A DNA stretch of 64,000 nucleotides from Falsiruegeria mediterranea M17 (GCF_900302455.1 NZ_ONZG01000004.1:124001-188000), one strand, 5' to 3'. Shown: positions 46,872 through 57,905, counted from the first letter of the stretch. Program-made: numbers and translations. Notes: a model not told the origin generated them from the sequence alone.

Positions 46872-49800
46872 TCAGCCTTGTAGCGATTTTACTTCAACGT
46901 CGCCCTCGGCCTGCGCCTTGATCGCCAGGGCGGCGGCATTGGCCCCAGCAGCCGTGGTGAAATAGGGGATCTTGTCATAGAGCGCGATGGAGCGGATGGC
47001 CTTGCTGTCCTCGACCGCTTGCGCACCCTCGGTGGTGTTCATCAGCAGTTGCACCTGACCGTCTTTGAGCATGTCGACCACGTCCGGGCGCCCCTCATAG
47101 ACCTTGTTGACGGTGTCACAGGGCACACCCTGTTCCGCCAGCCAGCTTTGCGTGCCGCGGGTTGCGACCAGGGTAAAGCCCTGCGCCACCAGCACTTGCG
47201 CCGCCTCGAGCATCAGCGCGCCTTTGTCGGCGTCCTTGATCGAGATGAAGGCACGGCCTTCGGACGGCAGCACCATGCCCGCGCCCATCTGTGCCTTGAG
47301 GAAGGCGCGCGGGAAGTCGCGGTCCCAACCCATGACCTCGCCGGTCGAGCGCATTTCGGGGCCCAGGATCGTATCGACACCGGGGAAGCGGGCAAAAGGC
47401 ATCACAGCCTCTTTGACCGAGAACCACGGCATGTTCGGGTCGGCCAGCGTCATCTGGTCGGCAATCTTGGTGTCCTGACCTTCCTTGTACGCGGGGCGTT
47501 TGGGGAAGTTCGAAAGCTTTTCGCCCGCCATCACACGCGCGGCGATCGACGCAATCGCACTGTCGGTGGCCTTGGCCACAAACGGCACGGTGCGCGAGGC
47601 GCGCGGGTTGACCTCGATCAGATAAATCTCATCGTCTTTGATCGCAAACTGCACGTTCATCAGGCCCACGACGTTCAGCGCCTTGGCCAGTTTGAATGCT
47701 TGCTCTTCGATCTGGGCGATGATCTCTTTCGAGAGCGAGTAGGGCGGCAGCGAACAGGCGCTATCGCCCGAGTGCACGCCGGCCTCTTCGATGTGCTGCA
47801 TGATGCCCGCGACGTGTACGTCGGTGCCGTCACAGATCGCATCCACATCCAATTCAACCGCGCCCGCCAGATAGCTGTCGAGCAGAACCGGGCTGTCGCC
47901 CGAAACCACAACCGCCTCGGCGATGTAACGTTCCAGCTGGCCCATGTCGCGCACGATTTCCATCGCGCGGCCACCGAGAACGTAAGACGGGCGGATCACC
48001 AGCGGAAAGCCGATGTCATCCGCAATTTCCAGCGCTTGCGCGTCGGTCGAAGCAATGCCGTTCTTGGGCTGCTTCAGACCCAACTCGTTCACCAGCGCCT
48101 GGAAGCGCTCGCGGTCTTCGGCCAGGTCGATGGCGTCGGGCGAGGTGCCCAGGATCGGGATACCCTCGGCCTCCAAAGCGTTGGCGAGCTTCAGCGGAGT
48201 CTGACCACCGTACTGAACGACGACACCGTGAAGCGTGCCGTTCTGCTTCTCGGTGGTCAGAATCTCCATCACATGTTCGAACGTCAGCGGTTCAAAATAC
48301 AGACGGTCCGAGGTGTCATAGTCGGTCGACACGGTCTCGGGGTTGCAGTTGATCATGATGGTTTCATACCCTGCTTCGGTCAGCGCGAAACAGGCGTGGC
48401 AGCAGCAGTAATCGAACTCGATCCCTTGACCGATCCGGTTCGGGCCACCGCCCAGAATGACAACCTTCTTGCGGTCGCTGGGGCGCGCCTCGCATTCCAC
48501 TTCGCCCATCATCGGGGCTTCATAGGTTGAATACATGTAGGGCGTCTGCGCTTCGAACTCAGCCGCACAGGTGTCGATGCGCTTGAACACGGCCGTGACA
48601 CCCAGGTTTTGACGGGCGCGGCGAACGTTGTCTTCGTCCCGGCCGGTCAGTTCGCCCAGGCGCGCGTCGGTAAAGCCCAGCATTTTTAGCGCGCGAAGGC
48701 CCTCGGCCGTCACCGGCAGGCCGTCCTTGCGCAGGTCATGCTCGGCGTCGACAATCTCGCGGATGCGGGCCAGGAACCAGGGGTCGAACATGGTGACACC
48801 GTGGATTTCGTCATCGCTCAACCCGTGACGCATGGCTTGTGCGATGGTGCGCATGCGGTCGGGGGTCTGCTGGCTGATCGCCTTGATGACCGATGCCTTA
48901 TCGTCGGCCTCGTCCCAGACGCCCACGGTTAGGCCAGGAATTTCGATCTCGTTGAACCCGGTCAGACCCGATTCCATCGAGGCCAGCGCCTTTTGCATCG
49001 ATTCGTGGATGGTCCGGCCAATCGACATCGCCTCACCCACCGACTTCATGGCGGTGGTCAGGTAGGGTTCAGAGCCCGGGAATTTTTCGAAGGCGAATTT
49101 CGGGATCTTGGTGACGACATAGTCAATGGTCGGCTCGAACGATGCGGGCGTCACTTTGGTGATGTCGTTGTCCAACTCGTCCAGCGTGTAGCCGACGGCC
49201 AGTTTCGCCGCGATCTTGGCAATCGGGAAACCCGTCGCCTTGGACGCCAGAGCCGACGAGCGCGACACGCGTGGGTTCATCTCGATCACAACCATGCGGC
49301 CATCGGCAGGGTTCACGGCCCACTGTACGTTCGAACCGCCAGTTTCCACGCCGATCTCACGCAGTACGTTGATCGAATGCGTCCGCATGATCTGGAACTC
49401 TTTGTCCGTCAGCGTCAGTGCCGGGGCCACGGTGATCGAGTCGCCGGTGTGTACACCCATCGGATCGACGTTTTCGATGGAACAGACGATAATGGCGTTG
49501 TCGGCGGTGTCGCGCACCACCTCCATCTCATACTCTTTCCAGCCCAAAAGGCTTTCGTCGACCAGGATCTGGTTCACCGGCGAGGCATCCATGCCCGAGC
49601 GGCAGAAGTGAATGTAGTCATCACGGTTATAAGCCACACCGCCGCCGGTGCCACCGAGGGTAAAGGCAGGGCGGATGATCGCGGGCAGGCCGATTTCGTC
49701 CAGGGCTTCCAGGGCGATACGGACACCTTCGTCCAGATCGGCCGCGCCGTTGTCTTTCTTGGGGGCAGTGACAATGGTTGCCTTGGGATTTTCGATGCCC

Positions 49801-50216
49801 AGGCGGTCCATTGCTTCGCGGAACAGTTTGCGGTCTTCGGCCATTTCGATGGCGTCGCGCTTGGCGCCGATCATCTCGACGTTGAACTTGTCGAGCACAC
49901 CCATCTCTTCGAGTGCCAGCGAGGTGTTCAGGCCCGTTTGCCCGCCCATGGTGGGCAGCAGTGCGTCGGGGCGCTCTTTCTCGATGATCTTGGCGACAAC
50001 CTCGGGCGTGATCGGCTCGATGTATGTGGCGTCGGCCAGACCGGGGTCTGTCATGATGGTCGCCGGGTTCGAGTTCACCAGGACGACCCGGTAACCTTCT
50101 TCGCGCAGCGCCTTACACGCCTGAGCACCCGAGTAGTCAAATTCACAGGCCTGACCAATAACAATGGGGCCCGCCCCAATGATCATGATCGACTGGATGT
50201 CGGTTCTCTTCGGCAT
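46872..50216 (-). CDS. carB: Carbamoyl-phosphate synthase large subunit
   Basis: The 1114-residue synthetase that makes carbamoyl phosphate for pyrimidine and arginine synthesis, using ammonia from CarA. Two ATP-grasp halves are seen: the first with [10 protein letters not shown] near residue 174, the second with [10 protein letters not shown] near 755. The N-terminal [21 protein letters not shown] and the C-terminal allosteric domain are intact. carA is not adjacent, as is common in alphaproteobacteria. Confidence 0.97.
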   Translation of the reverse strand: MPKRTDIQSIMIIGAGPIVIGQACEFDYSGAQACKALREEGYRVVLVNSNPATIMTDPGLADATYIEPITPEVVAKIIEKERPDALLPTMGGQTGLNTSLALEEMGVLDKFNVEMIGAKRDAIEMAEDRKLFREAMDRLGIENPKATIVTAPKKDNGAADLDEGVRIALEALDEIGLPAIIRPAFTLGGTGGGVAYNRDDYIHFCRSGMDASPVNQILVDESLLGWKEYEMEVVRDTADNAIIVCSIENVDPMGVHTGDSITVAPALTLTDKEFQIMRTHSINVLREIGVETGGSNVQWAVNPADGRMVVIEMNPRVSRSSALASKATGFPIAKIAAKLAVGYTLDELDNDITKVTPASFEPTIDYVVTKIPKFAFEKFPGSEPYLTTAMKSVGEAMSIGRTIHESMQKALASMESGLTGFNEIEIPGLTVGVWDEADDKASVIKAISQQTPDRMRTIAQAMRHGLSDDEIHGVTMFDPWFLARIREIVDAEHDLRKDGLPVTAEGLRALKMLGFTDARLGELTGRDEDNVRRARQNLGVTAVFKRIDTCAAEFEAQTPYMYSTYEAPMMGEVECEARPSDRKKVVILGGGPNRIGQGIEFDYCCCHACFALTEAGYETIMINCNPETVSTDYDTSDRLYFEPLTFEHVMEILTTEKQNGTLHGVVVQYGGQTPLKLANALEAEGIPILGTSPDAIDLAEDRERFQALVNELGLKQPKNGIASTDAQALEIADDIGFPLVIRPSYVLGGRAMEIVRDMGQLERYIAEAVVVSGDSPVLLDSYLAGAVELDVDAICDGTDVHVAGIMQHIEEAGVHSGDSACSLPPYSLSKEIIAQIEEQAFKLAKALNVVGLMNVQFAIKDDEIYLIEVNPRASRTVPFVAKATDSAIASIAARVMAGEKLSNFPKRPAYKEGQDTKIADQMTLADPNMPWFSVKEAVMPFARFPGVDTILGPEMRSTGEVMGWDRDFPRAFLKAQMGAGMVLPSEGRAFISIKDADKGALMLEAAQVLVAQGFTLVATRGTQSWLAEQGVPCDTVNKVYEGRPDVVDMLKDGQVQLLMNTTEGAQAVEDSKAIRSIALYDKIPYFTTAAGANAAALAIKAQAEGDVEVKSLQG

Positions 50217-50277
50217 GGCCTGGTTCCTTTGATTGTCCGCGAGTCAGGGCACCGCCCAAGCGCCCAAATTGTCCTGC

Positions 50278-50305
50278 GTTATAGGCACCGCGCGAAAAGG
50301 TGCAA
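50278..50305 (-). promoter_or_regulatory. Probable carB promoter
   Basis: On the minus strand TTGCAC, a 16-base spacer and TATAAC, giving a leader of about 55 bases. Confidence 0.6.
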
Positions 50306-50387
50306 GGGCCTTCGCAATATGACCGCTATTCGCCGCATTCCCCCCTTTTCGTCGGTTCTGAATTGAGTATACGGCAAGCCTGCCGAA

Positions 50388-51521
50388 ATGGGGTCGAAAT
50401 TGCAGATACGCTTTGATCAGGGGCCGGCGGGGCCCGGCACAACCTTCGCGGAACCGTTCTATGTAGTTCGAGCGGACGAGGCGTGCCATGTGCCTGAAGC
50501 TTTGCACGAAATCGACGCCGCACAAAAAAGCGGTGCGTGGGTGGCGGGCTATGCCAGTTACGAGCTGGGCTATGCACTGGAACCGAAACTGGCGGGCCGG
50601 ATGCCCAAGGGGCACAAGCTGCCGCTCGTTTGTATGGGGGTCTATGGTGCTCCCGTTCAGCGACCTTTGGCCGCTGCTGGAGGAGGGTTCACGGCGTTTA
50701 AACCCCGTTGGGACGAGGCGCGGTATGGTCGGGCATTTGCCAAGGTGCATGACGCCATCGGGGCAGGGGACATCTATCAGGCCAACCTGACCTTTCCCAT
50801 CGACGCCGAGATCGAGGGGACATCAGAGCAGCTTTATGCGGCCCTGTCCGCGCGCCAGGCCGTGGGTCACGGGGCATTTGTCAGGCAGGATGGGCTGCCC
50901 GATATCCTCAGTCGCTCCCCCGAGCTGTTCTTTCGTACCGACGCAAGCGGAGCCATCGAAACCCGTCCCATGAAAGGCACGCAGCCGCGCAGCGCCGACC
51001 CGGTCGAAGATGCGCGCCGTAAGGCGTTTTTGGCGTCGGACGCTAAGAACAGGGCCGAGAACCTGATGATCGTGGACCTGCTGCGCAACGACATCAGCCG
51101 GGTCGCGCAGCCCGGCTCGGTCCATGTGCCGGAGCTGTTCAAGGTCGAAACCTATGCAACTGTGCATCAGATGGTGTCATTGGTGCGGGCCAAATTGAAC
51201 CCGGATGCGGGGCTTGCCGACGTCCTGCGCGCGCTTTTCCCTTGCGGGTCCATCACCGGGGCACCGAAAATCCGCGCGATGGAGATCCTGTCCGACCTGG
51301 AGCCTTGGCCGCGTGACATCTATTGCGGCACCATCGGCTGGGCCGCCCCAGATGGCCGGTCAGAATTCAACGTGTCGATCCGCACGCTGCAGGTCGAGGG
51401 CACAAGCGCCACCCTGAATGTCGGCGGCGGTGTCGTCTGGGACAGCACCGCAGCATCGGAATATGAGGAAGCCCTATGGAAAGCCCGCTTCGCAAGCCAG
51501 TTGAGCCTGACTTCCGCCTGA
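50388..51521 (+). CDS. pabB: Aminodeoxychorismate synthase component I
   Basis: Converts chorismate plus ammonia (from PabA) to 4-amino-4-deoxychorismate for folate. 377 residues, the chorismate-binding domain only. Landmarks: IGAGDIYQANLT (near 124), ETRPMKGTQPR (near 187), the conserved ENLMIVDLLRND and GSITGAPKIRAMEI (near 288). The C-terminal NVGGGVVWDS is also typical. It overlaps pabC by 46 bases, so both are made from one transcript. Confidence 0.93.
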   Translation: MGSKLQIRFDQGPAGPGTTFAEPFYVVRADEACHVPEALHEIDAAQKSGAWVAGYASYELGYALEPKLAGRMPKGHKLPLVCMGVYGAPVQRPLAAAGGGFTAFKPRWDEARYGRAFAKVHDAIGAGDIYQANLTFPIDAEIEGTSEQLYAALSARQAVGHGAFVRQDGLPDILSRSPELFFRTDASGAIETRPMKGTQPRSADPVEDARRKAFLASDAKNRAENLMIVDLLRNDISRVAQPGSVHVPELFKVETYATVHQMVSLVRAKLNPDAGLADVLRALFPCGSITGAPKIRAMEILSDLEPWPRDIYCGTIGWAAPDGRSEFNVSIRTLQVEGTSATLNVGGGVVWDSTAASEYEEALWKARFASQLSLTSA

Positions 51522-52138
51522 TCGAAACCTTTCGGATCGATCCCGAAACCGGCCCGAACGACTTGTCACGCCACTTGCGGCGGATGGAGCGGTCGGCGCG
51601 CGCGTTCCAGATCCCCTTTGATCGGCGTGCGACAGAGGCTGAGGTGCAAAAGATCGATGCCCCCGAGGTTTTGCGCGCCCGTCTGATGCTGGACGCAAAG
51701 GGGCAGATCAATACAACCACCGCGCCCTTGGCGGGCAGTGTCGGCAGATGGGCTGTTCAAATTGCCCAAGAGCGGCTGCGATCCGACGACATCTGGTTGC
51801 AGCACAAAACCACCCGCCGCGCACTTTATGATCAGGTGCGTGCCAACCTGCCGCAGGGTGTCGATGAACTGCTGTTCTTGAACGAACGCGATGAGGTTTG
51901 CGAGGGCACGATCACCAATCTGTTCGTGAAACTGCGCAATGGACTCGCTGTCACGCCGCCTCTGAGCAGCGGCTGTTTGCCGGGTGTCTTGCGTCAAAGG
52001 CTGCTGGACACAAACCGCGTGGTCGAGCGCGTCGTGACTCTCCAAGATCTGCGCCATGCGCAATGGATTACTGTGGGCAATTCTCTGCGTGGGGAGATTG
52101 GCGTGGACTATGAAGGTCCACGCAGTCCGTTAATCTAG
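51476..52138 (+). CDS. pabC: Aminotransferase class IV, probable aminodeoxychorismate lyase
   Basis: A 220-residue fold-type IV PLP enzyme. LQHKTTRRALYDQ (about 104-116) carries the PLP lysine, and EVCEGTITNLFVK (near 141-153) with GCLPGVLR (near 165) are family blocks. Overlap with pabB and gene order support release of pyruvate from aminodeoxychorismate to give p-aminobenzoate. It is shorter than typical PabC (about 270), lacking part of the N-terminal region. Confidence 0.88.
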   Translation: MESPLRKPVEPDFRLIETFRIDPETGPNDLSRHLRRMERSARAFQIPFDRRATEAEVQKIDAPEVLRARLMLDAKGQINTTTAPLAGSVGRWAVQIAQERLRSDDIWLQHKTTRRALYDQVRANLPQGVDELLFLNERDEVCEGTITNLFVKLRNGLAVTPPLSSGCLPGVLRQRLLDTNRVVERVVTLQDLRHAQWITVGNSLRGEIGVDYEGPRSPLI

Positions 52139-52267
52139 CCCCACAATATTCTTCTTGTTCCAGATACGGCTGTAGTGAATTGGCCGCTAGGCCAAGAGGG
52201 GCAGCGCTCCCCAAACCAGATTTCCCGAAAAAATCTGCCCTCGCGCCTGCTGCAAGGCTGCTCTCCC

Positions 52268-52296
52268 TTGACTTCTGTGTGCTGGCGCGGTGTATC
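52268..52296 (+). promoter_or_regulatory. aspS promoter
   Basis: TTGACT, a 17-base spacer and TGTATC; leader of about 32 bases to the aspS ATG. Confidence 0.65.
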
Positions 52297-52334
52297 GGCC
52301 CGACGCTATTTTACGCCCCCAAGGGATATCCGAC

Positions 52335-54119
52335 ATGCATGCCTATCGCTCGCACAGCTGTGCCGACCTGAACAAATCCAACGTTGGTGAAACTGTCCGC
52401 CTGTCGGGCTGGGTGCACCGGGTGCGCGATCACGGCGGGCTGCTCTTCATCGACCTGCGCGACCACTATGGCGTGACGCAAGTCATGGCCGACCCGGACA
52501 GCCCGGTCTTTGCCGAGATCGAAAAGGTCCGTAGCGAATGGTGCATCCGCATCGACGGCGAGGTCAAAGCCCGCGACGAGAGCTTGATCAACGCGAAAAT
52601 CTCGACCGGCGAGATCGAGGTGTTCATCCGCGACATCGAGGTTCTGGGCGCCGCCGACGAGCTGCCGTTGATGGTGTTCGGCGATCAGGAATACCCCGAG
52701 GAAACCCGCCTGCGCTATCGCTACCTCGACCTGCGCCGTGAAAAAATGCAAAACAGCATGACCCTGCGTTCGGACGTTGTCGCCTCGATGCGCCGCCGGA
52801 TGTGGGACAAGAACTTCCGAGAGTTCCAGACGCCAATCATCACCGCATCCTCGCCCGAGGGTGCGCGTGACTTCCTGGTGCCTTCGCGTCTGCATCCTGG
52901 CAAGTTTTATGCCCTGCCGCAGGCCCCGCAGCAGTTCAAGCAGCTGATCATGGTCTCGGGCTTTGACAAGTATTTCCAGATCGCGCCGTGCTTCCGCGAC
53001 GAAGATCCGCGCGCCGACCGTTCGCCCACCGACTTCTACCAGCTCGATTTGGAAATGTCTTTCGTCACCCAGCAGGACGTGTTCGACACCATCTCGCCGG
53101 TGCTGGCAGGTGTGTTCGAAGAGTTTGGTGGCGGCAAGAAAGTTGACGCCCCGCAGGACTGGCCGCAGATACCCTATGCCGAAGCGGCGATGAAATACGG
53201 CTCGGACAAGCCCGACCTGCGCAACCCGATTGAAATGCAGGACTGCTCGGAACACTTCCGTGGCTCTGGCTTTGCCATTTTCGCAAAGCTGCTGGAGCAG
53301 GAAGGCACACAAATTCGCGCCATTCCAGCCCCCACAGGCGGCAGCCGCAAATTCTGTGACCGGATGAATAAGTTTGCCCAAGGCGAAGGCCTGCCGGGCA
53401 TGGGTTATATCTTCTGGCGTGATCAGGGCGAAGGTATGGAGGCCGCGGGTCCGCTGGCCAAGAACATCGGCCCCGAGCGCACCGAGGCGATCCGCCAGCA
53501 GCTGGGTCTGTGCGTCGGCGACGCGGCCTTCTTCCTGGGCGGCAAGCCCAAGGCGTTCGAAAAGGTTGCGGGCAAGGCGCGCGACGTGATCGGCGAGGAA
53601 CTGGGCCTGACTGACAAGGACCGTTTTGCCTTTGCCTGGATCGTGGATTTCCCGATCTACGAGCAGGACGAAGAAAGCGGCAAGATCGATTTCGAGCACA
53701 ACCCCTTCTCGATGCCCCAGGGCGGCATGGACGCGCTGAACGGCGATCCGCTTGCCGTTAAGGGCTATCAGTATGATCTGGCCTGTAACGGCTATGAGCT
53801 GGTGTCGGGCGCGATCCGGAACCACAAACCCGAGATCATGCTGAAAGCGTTTGAACTGGCCGGTTATGGCGCGGATGAGGTCAAGAGCCGCTTTGGCGCT
53901 CTGTTCAATGCGTTCCACTATGGCGCGCCGCCGCACGGTGGCTGTGCAGCCGGCATCGACCGGATCGTCATGCTGCTGGCGGACGAGGCCAACATCCGCG
54001 AAGTGATGATGTTCCCGATGAACCAGCGCGCCGAAGACCTGATGATGGACGCGCCGTCTGGCCCGAGCTCGGATCAGTTGATGGAGCTGGGCCTGAGGGT
54101 GATCCCTCAGGATCAGTAA
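52335..54119 (+). CDS. aspS: Aspartate--tRNA ligase
   Basis: A 594-residue bacterial-type class IIb synthetase. N-terminal OB fold ([21 protein letters not shown], near 20-40), motif 2 with [20 protein letters not shown] (near 218), the bacterial GAD insertion, and motif 3 [15 protein letters not shown] near 540. MHAYRSH is the family start; a frame 15 codons longer overlaps the promoter. Whether it also charges tRNA-Asn depends on asnS and gatCAB elsewhere. Confidence 0.97.
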   Translation: MHAYRSHSCADLNKSNVGETVRLSGWVHRVRDHGGLLFIDLRDHYGVTQVMADPDSPVFAEIEKVRSEWCIRIDGEVKARDESLINAKISTGEIEVFIRDIEVLGAADELPLMVFGDQEYPEETRLRYRYLDLRREKMQNSMTLRSDVVASMRRRMWDKNFREFQTPIITASSPEGARDFLVPSRLHPGKFYALPQAPQQFKQLIMVSGFDKYFQIAPCFRDEDPRADRSPTDFYQLDLEMSFVTQQDVFDTISPVLAGVFEEFGGGKKVDAPQDWPQIPYAEAAMKYGSDKPDLRNPIEMQDCSEHFRGSGFAIFAKLLEQEGTQIRAIPAPTGGSRKFCDRMNKFAQGEGLPGMGYIFWRDQGEGMEAAGPLAKNIGPERTEAIRQQLGLCVGDAAFFLGGKPKAFEKVAGKARDVIGEELGLTDKDRFAFAWIVDFPIYEQDEESGKIDFEHNPFSMPQGGMDALNGDPLAVKGYQYDLACNGYELVSGAIRNHKPEIMLKAFELAGYGADEVKSRFGALFNAFHYGAPPHGGCAAGIDRIVMLLADEANIREVMMFPMNQRAEDLMMDAPSGPSSDQLMELGLRVIPQDQ

Positions 54120-54143
54120 TCCGCCTCATGTGACCTGAATTGG

Positions 54144-54178
54144 AAACGACCTGTCTGAGCAAAGATGGGTCGTTTTTT
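54144..54178 (+). terminator. aspS terminator
   Basis: AAACGACC and GGTCGTTT pair across a 16-nt loop and run into eight Ts. Confidence 0.85.
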
Positions 54179-54228
54179 TTCGCCTTGCCCCTATGCTCTG
54201 ATATCGTGGCGGGGAAGGGGGCGGAAAC

Positions 54229-55611
54229 ATGGTGTTTTCACCGGAATTGGCAGAGATACGGTTCGGTTGCGGCTTGTCACCTGTTCAAGCGCGCCCGCAA
54301 AGCCCGGCTGCAATGGTTGACGCTCTGCTGGCCGCAGATGTCGCCGCTCAAGCCTTTCCCATCGAACCGTTTCCAGCCTTCCGTGCGCGCCTTGTCGAAC
54401 AAAAGCGGCTGGCCCGCGCCATGCGCCAGGCCGATTCCCCCGCGCGGCAAGCCGTGTTGAAGGATGAGAACCGAGCCCGCAACAAGCAAACCCGCCGCGA
54501 GAGCATCTTGTGGTTTGGTCAATCGCTGCTGCGCTGGGTCCATACGTCCCAGGGGTTTCGCGAGCGGCTGGTCCATTTCTGGGCGGATCACTTTACCGCC
54601 CAGGGCAAGCGCGGGGCGATGACCCACGGCGGGCTGCCCTATCAAGAAGAGGCGATCCGCCCCAACATCTCGGGCCGCTTCGAAGATCTGTTGTTTGATG
54701 CCGTAACCCATCCGTTGATGGTGCATTACCTCGATCAGCGCAGCTCGATCGGGCCGGGCAGCGAGATTGCTCGGGAAAAGCCCAACGCCGGGCTGAATGA
54801 AAACCTGGCGCGTGAGGTGTTGGAATTGCACACCTTGGGCGTGAGCGGGCCTTATACGCAGGCGGACGTGCGCCAATTGGCCGAGCTGTTCACCGGTATG
54901 GGGTATCTCCCGCACAAGGGGTTCATCTACCGGGCCAAGGCGGCTGAACCGGGTGCAGAGACGGTCCTCGGCAAAAACTATGGTGGAGCTAAAGCGCGCC
55001 TTGGGGACGTGCGGGCCGTGCTCAGGGATCTTGCGCGGCACCCGGCGACGGCCGAGCATGTGGCCACAAAGCTCGCGGTGCATTTCCTTTCAGACGCGCC
55101 CCCGCCAGAGCTGGTCGCGCATGTTGCCGCGCGCTATCGCGAAACACGCGGTGAGTTGACCGAGGTCTACCGCGCGCTGCTGGAGCATCCGTTGGCTTGG
55201 GAGCCGGGCCTGCAAAACGTCAAACCTGCCTTTGACTACGTTGCCTCGGGGTGTCGCGCATTGGCGCTGTCGGCAGAGCGCATGACGGGTGCCAAACCCA
55301 ACCACCTCAAGCGCGTGTTTCTGGGGCCAATGAAGATGATGGGGCAGCCTTGGTTGCGCCCTGCGGGACCGGATGGTTGGTCCGAAGATGATAGCGAGTG
55401 GCTGTCCCCTCAGGGGCAGGCCGCGCGCATTGGCTGGGCGATGTCGGCGCCAACGCGGTTGACGCCAGATCTGATCGACCCACGCGCGTTCTTGGATCAT
55501 GCCTTGGGGCCTTATGCCTCGCCAGTTTTGCGCCGCCAGGTGCACGGAGCCGAAACGCGGGAGGAGGGGGTTGGCCTGGTGCTGATGTCCCCGTCCTTTC
55601 AGCGCAGATAG
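54229..55611 (+). CDS. DUF1800 family protein
   Basis: A 460-residue protein of the DUF1800 family. FWADHFTAQGKRGAM (near 117), NENLAREVLELHTLGV (near 190-206) and the repeated W-rich C-terminal segment are characteristic. Function is unknown; the family almost always lies next to a DUF1501 gene, as here (12-base gap), and the pair has been linked to exported or polysaccharide-related proteins. No obvious signal peptide, unlike the partner. Confidence 0.85.
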   Translation: MVFSPELAEIRFGCGLSPVQARPQSPAAMVDALLAADVAAQAFPIEPFPAFRARLVEQKRLARAMRQADSPARQAVLKDENRARNKQTRRESILWFGQSLLRWVHTSQGFRERLVHFWADHFTAQGKRGAMTHGGLPYQEEAIRPNISGRFEDLLFDAVTHPLMVHYLDQRSSIGPGSEIAREKPNAGLNENLAREVLELHTLGVSGPYTQADVRQLAELFTGMGYLPHKGFIYRAKAAEPGAETVLGKNYGGAKARLGDVRAVLRDLARHPATAEHVATKLAVHFLSDAPPPELVAHVAARYRETRGELTEVYRALLEHPLAWEPGLQNVKPAFDYVASGCRALALSAERMTGAKPNHLKRVFLGPMKMMGQPWLRPAGPDGWSEDDSEWLSPQGQAARIGWAMSAPTRLTPDLIDPRAFLDHALGPYASPVLRRQVHGAETREEGVGLVLMSPSFQRR

Positions 55612-55623
55612 AAGGTGCATGTG

Positions 55624-56799
55624 ATGACCGATATTCCAACCCGTCGGCAGGTTTTGAACCGCGCACTGGCGCTTGGCTGCTCGGCCGCAGCCAGCCCGCT
55701 GCTGACGCCCCTCAGCCTGGCGCAGACGCCCGGTCAAAACCGGTTGGTGGTGATCATCCTGCGCGGCGGCATGGATGCGATCGACGTGATCCGACCCTAT
55801 GGCGACCCGGACTATCGACTGGCGCGCCCCACTTTGGCAGTTGGCAGCGCACAACCCGATTTGGATGGGTTTTTTGGATTGCACCCGGCATTCAAAAATC
55901 TGATGCCGCTGTGGAAAAAGGGCGAGTTGGCGTTCGTGCAGGCGGTGGCCACACCGTATCGCAACAAGCGCAGTCACTTTGATGGGCAGGATCTGCTTGA
56001 GGGCGGACTTGTCAAACATGATGCGGCGCGGGGCGGGTGGTTGAACCGGGCTGTGCAACTGGTGCCCGGCGCTGAGATGCAGACCGCCTTTGGACTGGGG
56101 CAGGGGGTGCAACGTGTCCTTGTCGGGTCTGCTCCGGTCGCGCATTGGGCACCCGACGCCGATCTGTCGCTTTCACCGCAAACCCTGGACCGTGCCCGGC
56201 AGGTGATGTCCGAGGATCCAGAGTTTTCGCAGGCCTTTGCGCAGGCCGTTGCGCTCTCTTCTGGTGGTGCGCGGGACCGGAAGCCGGAGCAGGGCAAAGG
56301 GCCGTCGCATGTGAACATCGCCCGTTACGCGGCCGAGCAACTGCGGGGGGATACTCGTGTCGTGACCTTTTCGCTCAACGGTTGGGACACCCATCGGGAT
56401 CAGTCAGGGGGATTGGCACGGGCCGCCGATCGACTGACGCAGGCGATCCTGACGCTGCGCAACGAACTGGGGAATGCGATTTGGGACAAGACCACCATCG
56501 TCACGATGAGCGAGTTTGGCCGGACCGTTGCCGAGAACGGATCAAGGGGAACTGACCACGGTACTGGGGGCGCGATGATCCTGACGGGTGGTGCCGTGCG
56601 CGGGGGCCGGGTCTTTGGGGATTGGCCCGGTCTGGCGGAGGCACAGCTTTTTCAGGGCAGGGATTTGATGCCGACAGCGGACGTGCGGGAAATGACCGGC
56701 TGGGTGCTCAAGTGGGCGCTGGGCCTTAACACCGCCGATCTTGAACGTCAGGTGTTTCCTGGGCTTCAACTTGGGTCCGATCCGGGGTTTCTTCTGTAA
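55624..56799 (+). CDS. DUF1501 family protein, Tat-exported
   Basis: A 391-residue sulfatase-like-fold protein. The N-terminus TDIPTRRQVLNRALALGC contains a twin-arginine motif followed by a hydrophobic stretch and AQ cleavage region, so it is probably folded in the cytosol and exported by Tat. NRLVVIILRGGMDAIDV, FSLNGWDTHRDQSGG and MSEFGRTVAENGSRGTDHG are the family blocks with metal-binding-like His/Asp. Activity is unknown. Partner of the upstream DUF1800 gene. Confidence 0.86.
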   Translation: MTDIPTRRQVLNRALALGCSAAASPLLTPLSLAQTPGQNRLVVIILRGGMDAIDVIRPYGDPDYRLARPTLAVGSAQPDLDGFFGLHPAFKNLMPLWKKGELAFVQAVATPYRNKRSHFDGQDLLEGGLVKHDAARGGWLNRAVQLVPGAEMQTAFGLGQGVQRVLVGSAPVAHWAPDADLSLSPQTLDRARQVMSEDPEFSQAFAQAVALSSGGARDRKPEQGKGPSHVNIARYAAEQLRGDTRVVTFSLNGWDTHRDQSGGLARAADRLTQAILTLRNELGNAIWDKTTIVTMSEFGRTVAENGSRGTDHGTGGAMILTGGAVRGGRVFGDWPGLAEAQLFQGRDLMPTADVREMTGWVLKWALGLNTADLERQVFPGLQLGSDPGFLL

Positions 56800-56864
56800 C
56801 ACCTTTGCAGCTTCGGAAGGGCCCGCCAAAGGTCCGGAAGCGGAGGACGCCAAAGAACTGACAG

Positions 56865-57026
56865 CTATTGTTCCCGAGGCGCAGGGCGATGGGACAACAC
56901 CAGATCCTTTTTCAAGTGCCTTGTCATCGACGCGCGATTGCGTCGGATTTCGCGTGCCGCAATCCGCGCCTGCACAAACAGAACAATGCCGAGGGTGCTG
57001 AGCGCGATCAGAAAGGTCACGAGCAT
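56865..57026 (-). CDS. Small single-pass membrane protein after the response regulator
   Basis: A 53-residue protein: MLVTFLIALSTLGIVLFVQA is one membrane helix, followed by a basic cytosolic tail rich in Arg and Lys. Its ATG lies one base after the stop of the response regulator, so it is translated by re-initiation. Although tiny, membrane topology (short periplasmic N-end, positive-inside tail) looks natural. Role unknown; it might anchor or modulate the regulator. Confidence 0.55.
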   Translation of the reverse strand: MLVTFLIALSTLGIVLFVQARIAAREIRRNRASMTRHLKKDLVLSHRPAPREQ

Positions 57027-57027
57027 C

Positions 57028-57747
57028 TTAGATGGCCTTTCTGCGGTCCAGGCGTTCTTGCACCAATCCGGCAACCCGTGCAGCATCGGTCGCGACAGGT
57101 GCGCCGGTTGCGCGGGCCTGGGCCAGAGAGTGAGCCGCGTCCGCCAGCACCTTGTCCGATGCGCTGCGCGCCACTCCACCAACAAACTGCGCCACATAAT
57201 CCAGGGTTTTGCCGTCGCAGGTGTCGGTCAAGACGTCAGCCACATGGGCCATATCGTCCTGATAGGCGATGGGATCAGGATCGATGATTTCATCGTGTAA
57301 AACCCGTAGTCCCGACGGGTGTCTATCCGCGGGTAATTTGGACAGCACCGACGATTGGAACACGGCCAGTGACGTTATCGGTTTCGCAAGGAACCCGTCG
57401 GCACCGGCCGCAATCGCGGTGTCTTCGGCAAACTCATCCCCCGAGGTGCCCAAGATCACCCCGACCCGAGGTGCGGCATGGGCCAGCTCTTCAATCAGAT
57501 CCGCGCCTGACCCGTCCGGCAGACCCAGGTCAACGACAATGACCGAGGGGCGATAAATCTGAAGATGTCTGCGTGCCGACTTCAGGCAATCCGCGCGTCG
57601 AATTCGAGCGCCGCTTCGCAAACATAAAAGGCGCATGGCCTCGCAGGCATAGCGACTGTCCTCTACCACCAGGATGGTCAGGCCGAGCAACGGGCGCGTG
57701 GCCGTGGGAATACGGTGTGGAGAGGCGAAAGGGTCCGAATCGTTCAT
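57028..57747 (-). CDS. Response regulator with helical C-terminal domain
   Basis: A 239-residue protein. Residues 22-135 are a complete receiver domain: acidic pair Glu29-Asp30, phospho-acceptor Asp73, Thr101 and Lys122. The C-terminal 100 residues are helical and include DAAHSLAQARATG around His206, which resembles the Hpt phosphotransfer motif (AHxLKG) but is not an exact match. It has no DNA-binding domain. The start MNDSDPF follows GAGGAGC. No histidine kinase is adjacent. Confidence 0.82.
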   Translation of the reverse strand: MNDSDPFASPHRIPTATRPLLGLTILVVEDSRYACEAMRLLCLRSGARIRRADCLKSARRHLQIYRPSVIVVDLGLPDGSGADLIEELAHAAPRVGVILGTSGDEFAEDTAIAAGADGFLAKPITSLAVFQSSVLSKLPADRHPSGLRVLHDEIIDPDPIAYQDDMAHVADVLTDTCDGKTLDYVAQFVGGVARSASDKVLADAAHSLAQARATGAPVATDAARVAGLVQERLDRRKAI

Positions 57748-57905
57748 GACAAGCTCCTCTTGGCAGATTGCTCTCACGCTATGAAACCCTGGCTAACAAG
57801 CGGTTAACGCCCGGGTTGATGGGGATGGGCGATATGGCGCACTTGCTCTTATGACGCGGACCCCGCATAACCGCCTCCAACCAACAGGAGCTTAGGAGAT
57901 TTGCC

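Noticed and set aside
47019..50366. Two frames of 503 and 457 codons antisense to carB
   Set aside because: Arg/His/Val-rich shadows of carB with no recognisable protein features.
52311..53936. A 541-codon frame antisense to aspS
   Set aside because: Entirely covered by a certain synthetase gene, and its composition is that of a shadow.
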